Shown here: positions 24,393 through 34,604 of the stretch, piece after piece
Numbering within the stretch: position 1 is the stretch's first letter
How the letters are laid out: each line of letters opens with the position of its first letter
DNA from: Cetobacterium sp. 2A
GTDB taxonomy: Bacteria; Fusobacteriota; Fusobacteriia; Fusobacteriales; Fusobacteriaceae
DNA: 64,000 bases
Assembly: GCF_014250685.1 (NCBI RefSeq)
Contig: NZ_JACFAJ010000010.1
Span: 62,001 to 126,000 of the forward strand
Direction of reading: 5' to 3'
Program-made: the position numbers and the translations under genes
Notes under the pieces: generated by a model
Told to the model about the DNA's origin: nothing
Database searches by the model: none
The model's input: the letters and a program-made list of their open reading frames with translations, nothing else

Positions 24393-26837
24393 ATGTTTTA
24401 TATAGCCATTATCATTATGATTGTATTTTTATATATGTTAAAAACTGATATGGAATATGATCCTAAGCATAAAGATAGAATGACGGACTACTTACCCTGG
24501 GTAATACCCATGAAAGATGGAACAGTTATTAATAAGAATGGATCAATAACGAGAGTCTATAAATACATATGTGATGATATGAATCATCAAACGGATAGAA
24601 TGTTATTTATGTATAGACATAAATTAAATGATATATTTAAAAGATTAGATGAAAGATTCGTTGTACAGGTTGATAGTATCAGAAAAAATGTAAAGGAATA
24701 TCCAGATTCAAATTTTGAGGATGAAATTTTTAAAGAGTTAGATAAATCAAGAAAAAAGAATTATTTATCTGGGAAATATTATGAAAGTGAAAATTATATG
24801 TCTATAACATATTTTCCTCCAAAGGATAAAGAAAATAAATTAAAATCATTATTTATTAACTCTTCATCAACAACTCCTATTGATGATATTGTTGAGAAAT
24901 ATAATGAAGAACTAGAAGATATTATAAGACTTTTAAAAGAGAATTTTATAGAAATAAAGCAGCTTACAGCAGATGAAACAGTGACATTTCTATATTCGTG
25001 TATCACATCAGAAGATAAAAAAATAAAATATATAAAAGGGCAGTACTTAGATTCTTACATATCCAATGTAGATATAAAAAATGACTACTCTAATATGAAA
25101 ATAGGAAATAAATATACAAGTGTTATTGGAGTACTAAGCCATATTCCAGAGCATGAATGTGGTGTATTTGATGAAATAAGTAGTCTTGGAATTGAATATA
25201 GATGGAATAGTAGATTTATTTATATATCAAATGAAAATGCAATAAAAATATCAGAAGCATATCAGAAAGCATATAACAGTGAAAGAAAAGATTTTAGAAC
25301 AGGTATGATTGATAAAGCGTTAGAAGAAGAAGTTCTTGATGAATCTAGTTATGCTTTAGAAATGAAAGAAGAAGCTTCTAGTTTGGTTAATGATATAAGA
25401 AAGGGAATTTTTAAATCTGGGTATTATAGTTTTAATATTATTTTGATGGATGAAGATGAAAAAAAGTTAAAAGAAAATATAAAAACAATAATGAAGATAA
25501 TCAATAATCTACAGTTTGTCGCAGTAGAAGAAACTGTGAACGCATTAGAAAGTTATTTTGGAACAATGCCCTCAAATGTAGAGCATGGGCTTAGAAAACC
25601 TTTAATGACAACATATAACTTATTATCGCTAATCCCAATAAATATGGACTGGGACGGAAATAAGGTAAATAAACATTTAAAAAAAGAAGCACTGCTATTT
25701 TGTGAAAGTGGTGGGAATACTTCATTTAAATTTAATATACATAATAACGATGTGGGTCATACGGCTATTTTAGGAACAACAGGTGGTGGAAAATCTGTTT
25801 TTCTAAATACATTAGCTTACCAATGTAAAAAGTATGGATCACGAGTAATTATTTTTGATAAAGGTGGATCGAGTAGAGTTACAACAAGAGCTTGTGGAGG
25901 AAATTTCTTTAATATAGGAAAAGATAAAATTAAATTTCAACCACTTAGATATATTCATATGGAATCTGAGAAAGAGTGGGCTTTAGAATGGGTTTTATCG
26001 CTTCTTATTTTAGAAAATCATCAAGTAACTCCAAGTGAAAAAGCTTTGATAATAGAAGCCTTAGGAAATTTAGCAAATGTAGAAGAAGACCGAAGAACTA
26101 TCTCAGCCCTTCTATTACTTATTCAAAATTCACAATTACAAAACATCTTTATAAGTTATACAAAGGATGAAGAAGAAGGAATATATGGTCAATACTTTGA
26201 TAATAATCAAGATGATATAAATGATAAAAATTTATGGCAAGTATTTGAAATGGAAAATATATTTGATTCTAAAATGTTAATTCCAATGCTTACATATCTA
26301 TTTCATAGGCTTGAAACTCAATTATTTCCAAATGAAAATACAAATCCAAGTGAAGTTATCCCAACATTTTTATTTTTAGACGAGTGTTGGATAATGTTGG
26401 ACAATCCTATATTTTCAAAAATGATGAAATCGTGGCTGAAAACCTTAAGAAAGAAAAATGTATCAGTTATTATGGCGACACAATCTATAACAGATATAGC
26501 AAAGTCAAGTATAAAGGATGTAATAGTAGAATCTTGTTTAACAAAAGTATTTTTACCCAATGATAAGATTATACCTGATTCTGAAATGGAAAAACTATAC
26601 TATGATTTTGGATTAAATGAACGAGAGATTGGATTAATTATAACAGGAACAACCAAGAAAGATTATTTTATTAAAAATGAGGGTGGAAAAATGATTCAAC
26701 TGGCATTGACTCCATTAGAATTAGCATATATTGCATCATCATCTCCAGAAGATCAATCAGAGTGTGAGACAATATATAAAACTTCTAAAAACTTAGAAGA
26801 ATTTAATAGAAGATGGAAAGAATATAAAAATGTCTAA
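24393..26837 (+). CDS. virB4: VirB4/TrbE conjugation ATPase
   Basis: 814 residues, normal for VirB4/TrbE. One membrane helix lies at the very N-terminus (2-16). The CagE/TrbE/VirB region (about 130-400) is followed by an ATPase domain: Walker A GTTGGGKS at about 461-468, RVIIFDKGGSS next to it, and Walker B FLFLDECW at about 660-668 with MATQSITDIAKS beyond. It energises pilus biogenesis and substrate transfer with VirB11. AGAAAGGAG lies before the ATG. Its end overlaps the peptidase gene by eight bases. Confidence 0.95.
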   Translation: MFYIAIIIMIVFLYMLKTDMEYDPKHKDRMTDYLPWVIPMKDGTVINKNGSITRVYKYICDDMNHQTDRMLFMYRHKLNDIFKRLDERFVVQVDSIRKNVKEYPDSNFEDEIFKELDKSRKKNYLSGKYYESENYMSITYFPPKDKENKLKSLFINSSSTTPIDDIVEKYNEELEDIIRLLKENFIEIKQLTADETVTFLYSCITSEDKKIKYIKGQYLDSYISNVDIKNDYSNMKIGNKYTSVIGVLSHIPEHECGVFDEISSLGIEYRWNSRFIYISNENAIKISEAYQKAYNSERKDFRTGMIDKALEEEVLDESSYALEMKEEASSLVNDIRKGIFKSGYYSFNIILMDEDEKKLKENIKTIMKIINNLQFVAVEETVNALESYFGTMPSNVEHGLRKPLMTTYNLLSLIPINMDWDGNKVNKHLKKEALLFCESGGNTSFKFNIHNNDVGHTAILGTTGGGKSVFLNTLAYQCKKYGSRVIIFDKGGSSRVTTRACGGNFFNIGKDKIKFQPLRYIHMESEKEWALEWVLSLLILENHQVTPSEKALIIEALGNLANVEEDRRTISALLLLIQNSQLQNIFISYTKDEEEGIYGQYFDNNQDDINDKNLWQVFEMENIFDSKMLIPMLTYLFHRLETQLFPNENTNPSEVIPTFLFLDECWIMLDNPIFSKMMKSWLKTLRKKNVSVIMATQSITDIAKSSIKDVIVESCLTKVFLPNDKIIPDSEMEKLYYDFGLNEREIGLIITGTTKKDYFIKNEGGKMIQLALTPLELAYIASSSPEDQSECETIYKTSKNLEEFNRRWKEYKNV

Positions 26838-27354
26838 AAAAAAGAGTTTAAAACCAATAAAAATAATATTGTCTATTTTTCTCATATTGTTTTTAGGCTT
26901 TTCTTATTTTGAAGATAGATATGTAATAAATGTAACAAAATCTCTTCCCATAGGTTTATATAAACTTTCGGAAATAGATTCTATAAAAAGAGGAGATATA
27001 GTTTTTTTTAAAGCTAAAGAAGAAATCTTTAATTTTATGATTGAAAGAGGCTATATTTCTAAAGAAATATCAAGTTTTATAAAAAGAGTTGAAGGGGTAG
27101 AAGGAGATAGTGTTGCTGTTGGAGATTATTTAGAAATTAATGGAATTAAAGTTAAATCATTCCTACCTAATGAAGATTCTATAGGAAGATCTCTTTATAA
27201 AAAAACTGGAAATTATCACTTGAAAGAAGGAGAATATTTTTTAGTGGGAGATACAATGAATTCTTTTGATAGTTCTTATATGGGAATTATAAATAGAGGT
27301 CAAATTAAATATAAAGCTAATTTGATTTTTAAATTTTGTGGAGGAAGAAAATGA
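26830..27354 (+). CDS. traF: TraF-type conjugative signal peptidase
   Basis: 174 residues, an S26-family protease. One membrane anchor (about 11-27) precedes NVTKSLPIGLYKL, where the Ser is the likely nucleophile, and FIKRVEGVEGDSVAVGD with the Lys base. EYFLVGDTMNSFDSSYMG is the third conserved box. In RP4, TraF matures the pilin and cyclises it. A visible pilin substrate (VirB2/TrbC) is missing in this window. It is coupled to virB4 by overlap, and its end overlaps the next start by four bases. Confidence 0.88.
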   Translation: MSKKKSLKPIKIILSIFLILFLGFSYFEDRYVINVTKSLPIGLYKLSEIDSIKRGDIVFFKAKEEIFNFMIERGYISKEISSFIKRVEGVEGDSVAVGDYLEINGIKVKSFLPNEDSIGRSLYKKTGNYHLKEGEYFLVGDTMNSFDSSYMGIINRGQIKYKANLIFKFCGGRK

Positions 27355-28322
27355 AAAAAATAGTGGGGATTTGTACATACTTTTTAGTAATAATATCGGC
27401 TTTAGGAAGTGAGGTTTTAGTTCCTCTTGATAATGGTCAATATAAGAAGATTGAATTAGAAGAGATTACTGAAATTCAAATAAAAGAAGAAGTTATTGAG
27501 GAGAAAGAATTTGTTAGAGAGATTAATTACATTCCTTTAGAAGAGAAAATATTTGAAGATTTATTGCTGATTTCTTTAGATTATAAGCATAATTCTTTTA
27601 ATTTAAAAGATATTGAACAAAATAAAAATCTTTTTAAGAGAGGAATTGCTGCTTCATTTATTGAACAAAGCAAAATGCTAAAAAATATAGATGAAGATAT
27701 GACAGTGTTTAATGTGAATATTTTTGGAGATAATACAAAATATAAAGGGATAGAAGATATAAAGACAAGGAATAATGGTTTGATACTTGGAGCTCAACAT
27801 GGAATAACAGATGAAATTAATAGTAAATTAAGCGTTGGATATTCCAATAGTAAAATAGAAAATAGTAAAACGGATAATTTATATTTATCAGTTGATACAA
27901 GATATTTTTACAGTGGAGATATAGAGTATAGTTTAGGAGTAAAATTAGGATATTTGAATGGAGAGAACAGTTATTACAAAACGGAAGATATGCTTGTAGG
28001 GTTATTATACGGAGATGTAGAGGTTCCTTTAAATGAAACAATAAAGTTATCTACTAAGATTGAGTCGTCGTTAATATCTAATATGGTTAGTCTGGGAGTT
28101 GTCAGAGATATAGAGTTAGATGATTTAAATATAAAAGTATCTTTAACATCTGATTATGTCTTTAGGTATTCTGATAAAGATAAAAAAATCTATACTCATA
28201 TAGCAAATAAAAATCCAACTGCTAAACTAGGAATAGATATTGAAAAAGAAGAGATATTAATAAAACCATTTTATGAGATTGTAAATAGAAATGTGGGGCT
28301 AGGGATAGAATATAAATTTTAA
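27351..28322 (+). CDS. outer-membrane beta-barrel protein, autotransporter-barrel-like
   Basis: 323 residues from the ATG at 27351 (GGAGGAAG upstream); a frame extended by five codons lacks a site. A signal peptide (about 1-19, ending ALG) and a Glu-rich linker (ITEIQIKEEVIEEKEF) lead to a barrel of alternating strands (LILGAQHGITDEINSKLSVG, YSLGVKLGYLNGENSYY) closing with NVGLGIEYKF. The ending and spacing resemble the translocator domain of autotransporters, but there is no passenger. Placed inside the transfer operon, it might be a dedicated outer-membrane factor. That role is inference. Confidence 0.7.
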   Translation: MKKIVGICTYFLVIISALGSEVLVPLDNGQYKKIELEEITEIQIKEEVIEEKEFVREINYIPLEEKIFEDLLLISLDYKHNSFNLKDIEQNKNLFKRGIAASFIEQSKMLKNIDEDMTVFNVNIFGDNTKYKGIEDIKTRNNGLILGAQHGITDEINSKLSVGYSNSKIENSKTDNLYLSVDTRYFYSGDIEYSLGVKLGYLNGENSYYKTEDMLVGLLYGDVEVPLNETIKLSTKIESSLISNMVSLGVVRDIELDDLNIKVSLTSDYVFRYSDKDKKIYTHIANKNPTAKLGIDIEKEEILIKPFYEIVNRNVGLGIEYKF

Positions 28323-28334
28323 GGAGTAGTTATT

Positions 28335-30923
28335 TTGAAAAAAATAAAATTATTACTTATAGGGAATTTAGTATTATTGATGTTCTTGAATAACTTATTT
28401 GCATTAACTTTAGCAAATAAATATAAGAATTTAGATAAAGTCATAAATCCAGTGCTAGTTTTGAGAGAGAATAAGTATAAAAATAAAGAGGGGATTTATT
28501 TAAATCCTACTCTTATTTTTTCAGAAAGATTAAACATAAATCCTCAAGAAATATTTCAAAAAGTATATATATATTTATCACTAGGATTTATTTTAATTCT
28601 TATTTATAAGAAGAAAGAGCTAACAACACATGGAAGTTCTAAATTTGCAGAAAATGAAGAAATAAAAAGGTTTGGATTAATAGGAAATAATGATGGAGTT
28701 GTTCTAGGGATGTCTCCGAATAATGAGATGCTAACTCAAAATGGTTCGGAACATATTATGGTAATGGCACCAACAAGGAGTGGAAAGGGAGTTAATACAG
28801 TTCTTCCAACTTTATGGACTTGGGCACATTCTGTTGTTATAAATGATATAAAAGGAGAGTGTTGGGATTTAACATCCGGATACAGGAGAAGTGTCTTAAA
28901 ACATAAATGTATATTCTTTAATCCAATAGACGATACAGGAGAAGGGATTTCGTACAATCCACTTGCTATGATTGGAATAGGTCAAAGTTCAGAAGCAGCT
29001 GACGTAGGAACAATATCTGTTACTCTTTTGGATGTAAATGACAAGGGTGAAGATAGTCATTGGATTACAAGTGCCATAAATCTTTTAACTGCTGTAATTC
29101 TTCATCTTATGTATGTAAATAAGGAATCTTCATTTATAGATGTAATAAATTTTATGGAAGATCCAAAAGAACCACTAATTGCTAAAATAGAAGCGATTAT
29201 AGCAAAAACAATAGATGGAAATGGAAAAATTATAGATAAGTCAGATTGCAAGCCATTTAACCATTTTGTATCTCTTAGAAATCAAGGAGTAATGAATAGA
29301 GACTTTTCAGATTTGTATAGCGTTTCTGAGACAGAGAATACTGGATTACATCCGACTGTTGGGTCAACATTTTCAACAATGTTATCAACTCCAGATAAAG
29401 AAAGAGGGAGTATTATATCTACTTGTGTAAATAAGTTGAGCATCTTTAAAGACCCAAGAGTAAGAAAAAATATACAAAGATCAGATATAACACCTAGGGA
29501 TATTATGGATGATAGGGTATCACTTTATTTAATAACTCCGCCAAAAGCTATAAAAATGACAAGACCTTTATTTAGACTTATCATAACACAAACAATATAT
29601 GAATTAACAGATAAGATGAATTTTGATAATAGGAAGAAAATAGATAAAGAAATTGATAATGGATGGAAAATTATAAAAAAGGACATATTGAAATTTAATG
29701 AAAAAATAAGAGATTTTTTTAAGGAAAAATACAAAAAAGAAGAAGTTAAAAATAAAAGAGTTTTATTTTTAATAGATGAGTTTCCAGCACTTGGAAATCT
29801 AGCATTATTAGAAATAGCATTAGCTTATTTAGCAGGATTTGGACTTAAAGTACTCATGATAACACAATCTATAAATCAATTGAGAAAGATATATGGGAAA
29901 GATAACTCTATTATAGATAACTGTCATACTCAACTCTATTTTACACCCAATGATGAAACTACTCCTGATATGATTTGCAAAATGTTAGGAAAGAAGACCT
30001 TGAAAATTACCACAAGAAGTGGGAATGGTTTATCTATGAATAATAGGAGTGAATCTTATATATCAAGAGATTTAATGACTTCTAGTGAAATTAGAACAAT
30101 GGCTTATGAAAAGATATTAGTTTTTGTATCAGGTAAAAACCCAATATTGGGTAAAAAAATATTTTGGTGGAAACACGATAGATTTAAAGATAATACAAAT
30201 TATAATATTCCTTACAAATCATATTTAAATTTCATTAAAGAATTAGAAGTTAATGGTTTAGATGAATATACTGTAGAATATTTAATTTATTTGAAGAAGT
30301 CGTATAAGATATTAAGAAATTTAATTGATAAAATTGGAGAAAAAGAATTTATAAAAGAGTTATTAAGAAATAAAATTATTGAGGAAGAACTGAACAGAAT
30401 AAACTCTTTGCCTGTTATTGAAGTAGAGAAGATTAAAAAAGATATTATAGACAAAGTTATTTTAAAAATAGACTACGAAACAGAAGAAGAGTTCAAAGAA
30501 GATAAGAAACTTTATTTTAAAGAATTTACTGATAGTAGTTTAGAGAAATATTTAAAAGTAAATTATTATAGAAATTTAGATAGAAATGAACTTGAACAGT
30601 TATTGGAAAATAATTTAGAGACAATAGAAAATAAATTAGAATATAGAGAACAGTTTAGAATGGAATTTATGTCTTTCTTATCAAACAAAGGAATAAGGGA
30701 CTCATTAACACCTTTATTTCCTGAATATTTTATAATTGAAGTTCAAAAAATAAGGAAAAGCAACGAGAATATAGGAGACGAAATATTTAATTATATAGCT
30801 TTGAATCTTATAAAGGATAAAAAAGATATTGAAATAAATTTTGACTCAATATTAAAGAATTTAAATAGGAAATATAATAGTAACAATCTAGAACTAGAAA
30901 ATATAGAAACAATAGGAGAATAA
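28335..30923 (+). CDS. virD4: VirD4/TraG type IV coupling protein
   Basis: 862 residues from a TTG start (AAGGAG ten bases upstream). Two membrane segments (about 4-24 and 77-96) anchor the protein; Walker A MAPTRSGKGVNTVLPTL lies at about 146-153, and Walker B VLFLIDEFPALG at about 476-483, with MITQSINQLRKIYG after it. It links the relaxosome to the channel and pumps DNA. The C-terminal about 220 residues are a charged helical extension longer than in typical TraG proteins and may be a specificity tail. A relaxase partner is not found in the window. Confidence 0.94.
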   Translation: MKKIKLLLIGNLVLLMFLNNLFALTLANKYKNLDKVINPVLVLRENKYKNKEGIYLNPTLIFSERLNINPQEIFQKVYIYLSLGFILILIYKKKELTTHGSSKFAENEEIKRFGLIGNNDGVVLGMSPNNEMLTQNGSEHIMVMAPTRSGKGVNTVLPTLWTWAHSVVINDIKGECWDLTSGYRRSVLKHKCIFFNPIDDTGEGISYNPLAMIGIGQSSEAADVGTISVTLLDVNDKGEDSHWITSAINLLTAVILHLMYVNKESSFIDVINFMEDPKEPLIAKIEAIIAKTIDGNGKIIDKSDCKPFNHFVSLRNQGVMNRDFSDLYSVSETENTGLHPTVGSTFSTMLSTPDKERGSIISTCVNKLSIFKDPRVRKNIQRSDITPRDIMDDRVSLYLITPPKAIKMTRPLFRLIITQTIYELTDKMNFDNRKKIDKEIDNGWKIIKKDILKFNEKIRDFFKEKYKKEEVKNKRVLFLIDEFPALGNLALLEIALAYLAGFGLKVLMITQSINQLRKIYGKDNSIIDNCHTQLYFTPNDETTPDMICKMLGKKTLKITTRSGNGLSMNNRSESYISRDLMTSSEIRTMAYEKILVFVSGKNPILGKKIFWWKHDRFKDNTNYNIPYKSYLNFIKELEVNGLDEYTVEYLIYLKKSYKILRNLIDKIGEKEFIKELLRNKIIEEELNRINSLPVIEVEKIKKDIIDKVILKIDYETEEEFKEDKKLYFKEFTDSSLEKYLKVNYYRNLDRNELEQLLENNLETIENKLEYREQFRMEFMSFLSNKGIRDSLTPLFPEYFIIEVQKIRKSNENIGDEIFNYIALNLIKDKKDIEINFDSILKNLNRKYNSNNLELENIETIGE

Positions 30924-30926
30924 TAA

Positions 30927-31055
30927 ATGAAAAAACTAGAAGAAGATATAATTATTAAAGAAATAGATGAAATAACGAATAAATATGGCGTATTTGAGGA
31001 AAGTGCAGTCTCAGAAGATGACTGTGATTTAGAAAAGGAAATTAAAAATGACTAA
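30927..31055 (+). CDS. 42-residue acidic protein of unknown function
   Basis: ATAGGAG lies upstream and the ATG is one base past the previous stop region. The product is an acidic, probably helical peptide (EEDIIIKEIDEITNKYGVFE). Its end overlaps the next start by eight bases. It is supported by its operon spacing alone; no function can be read. Confidence 0.45.
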   Translation: MKKLEEDIIIKEIDEITNKYGVFEESAVSEDDCDLEKEIKND

Positions 31056-32310
31056 CTATGAAAAATTAGAGCTAAATAGAAAAGAATTGATGGATGAAAT
31101 TATAAAAAAAATAGAATCCAAAGAACTCACATTTAGAGAACTTTGGGATAATGAAAATTCGAGACCTAAGAATCCATTATCTGGATCAAAATACAATGGT
31201 TCTAATAGATTAAGACTTGGTTATCAAGCTGTTAAAAATAACTATAAAGATCCAAGATGGGTTACTTATATTCAAGCCAAAAAAGAAGGGTGGAATTTAA
31301 AAAAAGAAAGTAAAGGAACTTATTGTGAAAAATGGATATTTACAAAGGAAGAAAAATTCAAAGATGAAGCTGGAAATGTTATAAAAAATATAATAAAAAT
31401 AAAACCATTTCCAAATTCTTTTCATTTATTTAATGGAGAGCAATTTGAAAATATTCCTAAGTACATACCTGAAAGTATCAATTCAAATAGTTCAGATAAG
31501 AAAACAACAAAAATATTAAATAGTTTAATAAAATCAAGTGAGTGTGAAGTGAAAATAGTTGCCCATGATAGAGCTTACTATATGCCGTTTGAAGATATAA
31601 TTGCACTTCCATTGTTAGAAAATTTTTATAATAACGATAATGCTATAGGAACCTTATTACATGAAATGGCTCATAGTACAGGGCATAAGGATAGATTAGA
31701 CAGAGAAAATAACTTTTCTAAAGAAAACTACGCTAGGGAAGAGTTGGTTGCAGAAATAAGTGCTATATTTTTAGAACAAGATTTAGGATTAAATTTAAAT
31801 ACTGATAGATTAGATAATCATTCAGCTTATCTTAAATCATGGCTAAAGGTTTTTAAAGAAGACTATAATGAGTTATTCAAAGCTGTTATAGAAGCTGAGA
31901 AAAGTAGTAATAGGATATTAGAGCAATATAATATTCAATTGGAAAAAGAAAAGTTAGTTTTAAAAGAGATAATTGAAGAAGCCAAAATAAAATTAAATAT
32001 ATCAGAGATTTTATATGCTGAAAAACATGAGAATAATAATTTTAAATCAATTGTTTATGAAAAAGAAAGAAATGTAGGGGAAAAATTAATTTATAAAAAT
32101 TTATACAGTGAAGATGGAATGTTGAAAGTCGAAGAAATATTTAAGAAACTAGAAATAGAAACAGAGATAGGGATTCTATTAGGAAAAAATTATTATTCAA
32201 AAGAAAATAAAGTAGAGAGAGAAGTAAAATATAAAGATGGAGAAATTACATCCGATAAAAACTATATAGAAAAAACAAAGAATAAAAAAATCTTATCAAA
32301 TGAAAGATAA
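31048..32310 (+). CDS. ArdC-like antirestriction protein with zincin domain
   Basis: 420 residues. The N-terminal part (about 1-150) resembles the ssDNA-binding domain of ArdC and TraC primases: NPLSGSKYNGSNRLRLGYQA then PRWVTYIQAKKEGWNLKK. The zincin-like part has HEMAHSTGHKDRL (about 205-217), HExxH, followed by a third ligand region EELVAEISA. The C-terminal 130 residues have no recognised domain. Such proteins protect incoming conjugative DNA against restriction of the recipient. That is relevant here, because a type I system lies 11 kb away. Starts inside the end of the preceding small gene. Confidence 0.85.
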   Translation: MTNYEKLELNRKELMDEIIKKIESKELTFRELWDNENSRPKNPLSGSKYNGSNRLRLGYQAVKNNYKDPRWVTYIQAKKEGWNLKKESKGTYCEKWIFTKEEKFKDEAGNVIKNIIKIKPFPNSFHLFNGEQFENIPKYIPESINSNSSDKKTTKILNSLIKSSECEVKIVAHDRAYYMPFEDIIALPLLENFYNNDNAIGTLLHEMAHSTGHKDRLDRENNFSKENYAREELVAEISAIFLEQDLGLNLNTDRLDNHSAYLKSWLKVFKEDYNELFKAVIEAEKSSNRILEQYNIQLEKEKLVLKEIIEEAKIKLNISEILYAEKHENNNFKSIVYEKERNVGEKLIYKNLYSEDGMLKVEEIFKKLEIETEIGILLGKNYYSKENKVEREVKYKDGEITSDKNYIEKTKNKKILSNER

Positions 32311-32327
32311 TAGTTAAAGGAGCCATT

Positions 32328-34604
32328 ATGAAATTAATCATAGCAGAAAAGCCTGATTTAGCAAGGGCTATTTCAGAAGCACTTCCGGGAGAGAAAAAGA
32401 GTAGAGGTAAATATATAGAGCAAGGAGAATACATAATAACATGGGCTATAGGGCATATATTAAAGTTAATGTATCCTGAAGAAATATTCCCTAAAATATA
32501 TATTGAGAAACAATGGAAGTTGGATCAATTACCAATTAATATTGAAAATTGGGAAGATAAATTAAAACCTATTGAATCTACAAAAGAGCAACTAAATGTA
32601 ATAAAAGAACTATTAAAAAAATGTAGTTCAATTATCCATGCAGGAGACCCCGATCCTGAAGGACAACTCCTTATTGATGAAATTTTATACTACTTCAAAA
32701 ATGAAAAACCAGTTGAAAGAGTTTTGATAAATGATAACAACAAAGAAAATATATTAAAAGCTTTTGAAAAAATTGAAGATAATAAAAACTATGAATCTTT
32801 ATATAAGTCTGCCAGAGCAAGAAGTGTAGCTGATTTGATGATTGGAATTAACTATTCAAGATATTTCTCTTTGAAATCTTGTTCAAGACTTGCTTTAGGA
32901 AGAGTACAAACTCCAACTTTAGGAATGATAGTAAATAGAGATTTATCAATAGAATCACATGAAAAAAGAAAATATTATGATTACTATTTAAATTTGGGAG
33001 CTATAAAATCTTCAAATAAAAGTGAAAAAATAGAATTAGAAAAATTATACAGTTTATATCAAAATGAATTTATAGATGAAACAAAAAAATCTGAATATCA
33101 AAGAAAATTATTGGATGAAATGTGTAATTTGAGAGAAGATGTACCTCTAAGATTAAAATACACATTATCACAAGATGACAACGAAGAAAAGTATAATAAA
33201 GAGTTTTATGAAGAATTAAAAAAGTATTCTAAGGGGAAGTCATTTGATATAGAAATAAAAAAAGAAAAAATAATTGAAAAAGCACCTTTACCCTTTAATT
33301 TGAATGAATTACAAATTTATTGCAATAAGAAATGGGGATATTCTCCTTCAGATACCTTGGCAATTACTCAAAAATTAAGAGATGAATACAAAGCGATAAC
33401 CTATAATCGTTCTGACTCTCAGTATCTTAGTATAGAGCATTACAACGAATCTGATCTTGTTATGGATATTGTTCTAAAGAATCTAGATATAATTATTCCT
33501 GAACTAAATACTAAAAAGTTTCCTATTTCAGAATGTTTTAACGATGAATTTGTAACAGCACATCATGCAATAATTCCAACTAAAGCAAAAGTTACTATAA
33601 GTGAATTAGGAGATAAAGAAAGAAATGTATACAGGGCAATTTGTGATTATTATATAATTCAATTTTTACCTAATTGTATAAAAGAAAAAACAGAAGCTTA
33701 TACAACACTAGTATTAGAAAATGATCTAAAATTAACTTCTACTAGAATTATCATTTCGGGATTTAAAAATTATCTAAATGATAAATTAGATTCTGATAAT
33801 GAAGAAACTTTAAGCGATTTGTCTAAATTAGTTTCAGGGATATATACATCAAATTTTATAAGTGATTTAATTGAAGAAAAAGAAACTAAGCCACTAACAC
33901 GATATACTGAAGCTAGCTTATTAAAAGATATGACCTCAATATCTAAATATGTTTCTGATCCTGAAATAAAAAAACTATTAAAAGAAAAAGACAAAGGAAA
34001 AAAAGGTGAATCTGGAGGAATCGGAACATCTGCAACAAGAGCTAATATTATTGAAAAGTTATTAGATTTAGAGTTTATAGAAAAAACTGGAAAAAATATT
34101 GTATCAACTCAAAAAGGGAGAGATTTAATAAGAATATCTCCCGTTGATTTAAAGAATCCAACTTTGACAGCTAAATGGTGGACAATCCAAGAGGATATAA
34201 TTAATGGAAATAAAACTAAAGATGACCTGTATAACAGTGTTATTGAAAATTTTATTAAATTTAAAAACTCAAATCCTGAAATACCGATACTAACATCAAA
34301 CAATAAAACTGAAAAAGAAATAATTGGAAAATGTCCTAAATGTGGTGGAAATATTTACGAAGGATTGACAAAAGAAAAGAAAAAGAATTATTATTGTGGA
34401 AATTATAAGGAAGGTTGTAAATTCAAGATGTATGAAGAAATGTCCCATTTTAAAGATAAGATAAAACTTAGCAAATCTAAAGTTAAGAATTTACTTTTAA
34501 ATAAAGTTGTTGCTTTTAAATTAACAGGAAAAGAATCTGAAACAAATCTAAAATTAAAATTGAATGGTGATTATGTAAATTTTGAAGAAATAAAATCTGT
34601 ATAA
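32328..34604 (+). CDS. topB: DNA topoisomerase III (plasmid type)
   Basis: 758 residues. Type IA topoisomerase that decatenates DNA, often carried by conjugative elements (TraE of RP4). The Toprim domain opens MKLIIAEKPDLARAISEALPG and has the acidic IHAGDPDPEGQLL (about 104-116). The active-site Tyr lies in ITYNRSDSQYL at about 359. The domain-II helical repeats and a C-terminal zinc ribbon follow (KCPKCGGNIY then YYCGNYKEGCKF, about 667-705). AAAGGAG lies before the ATG. It is the last gene of the transfer region; a terminator follows 300 bases on. Confidence 0.95.
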   Translation: MKLIIAEKPDLARAISEALPGEKKSRGKYIEQGEYIITWAIGHILKLMYPEEIFPKIYIEKQWKLDQLPINIENWEDKLKPIESTKEQLNVIKELLKKCSSIIHAGDPDPEGQLLIDEILYYFKNEKPVERVLINDNNKENILKAFEKIEDNKNYESLYKSARARSVADLMIGINYSRYFSLKSCSRLALGRVQTPTLGMIVNRDLSIESHEKRKYYDYYLNLGAIKSSNKSEKIELEKLYSLYQNEFIDETKKSEYQRKLLDEMCNLREDVPLRLKYTLSQDDNEEKYNKEFYEELKKYSKGKSFDIEIKKEKIIEKAPLPFNLNELQIYCNKKWGYSPSDTLAITQKLRDEYKAITYNRSDSQYLSIEHYNESDLVMDIVLKNLDIIIPELNTKKFPISECFNDEFVTAHHAIIPTKAKVTISELGDKERNVYRAICDYYIIQFLPNCIKEKTEAYTTLVLENDLKLTSTRIIISGFKNYLNDKLDSDNEETLSDLSKLVSGIYTSNFISDLIEEKETKPLTRYTEASLLKDMTSISKYVSDPEIKKLLKEKDKGKKGESGGIGTSATRANIIEKLLDLEFIEKTGKNIVSTQKGRDLIRISPVDLKNPTLTAKWWTIQEDIINGNKTKDDLYNSVIENFIKFKNSNPEIPILTSNNKTEKEIIGKCPKCGGNIYEGLTKEKKKNYYCGNYKEGCKFKMYEEMSHFKDKIKLSKSKVKNLLLNKVVAFKLTGKESETNLKLKLNGDYVNFEEIKSV

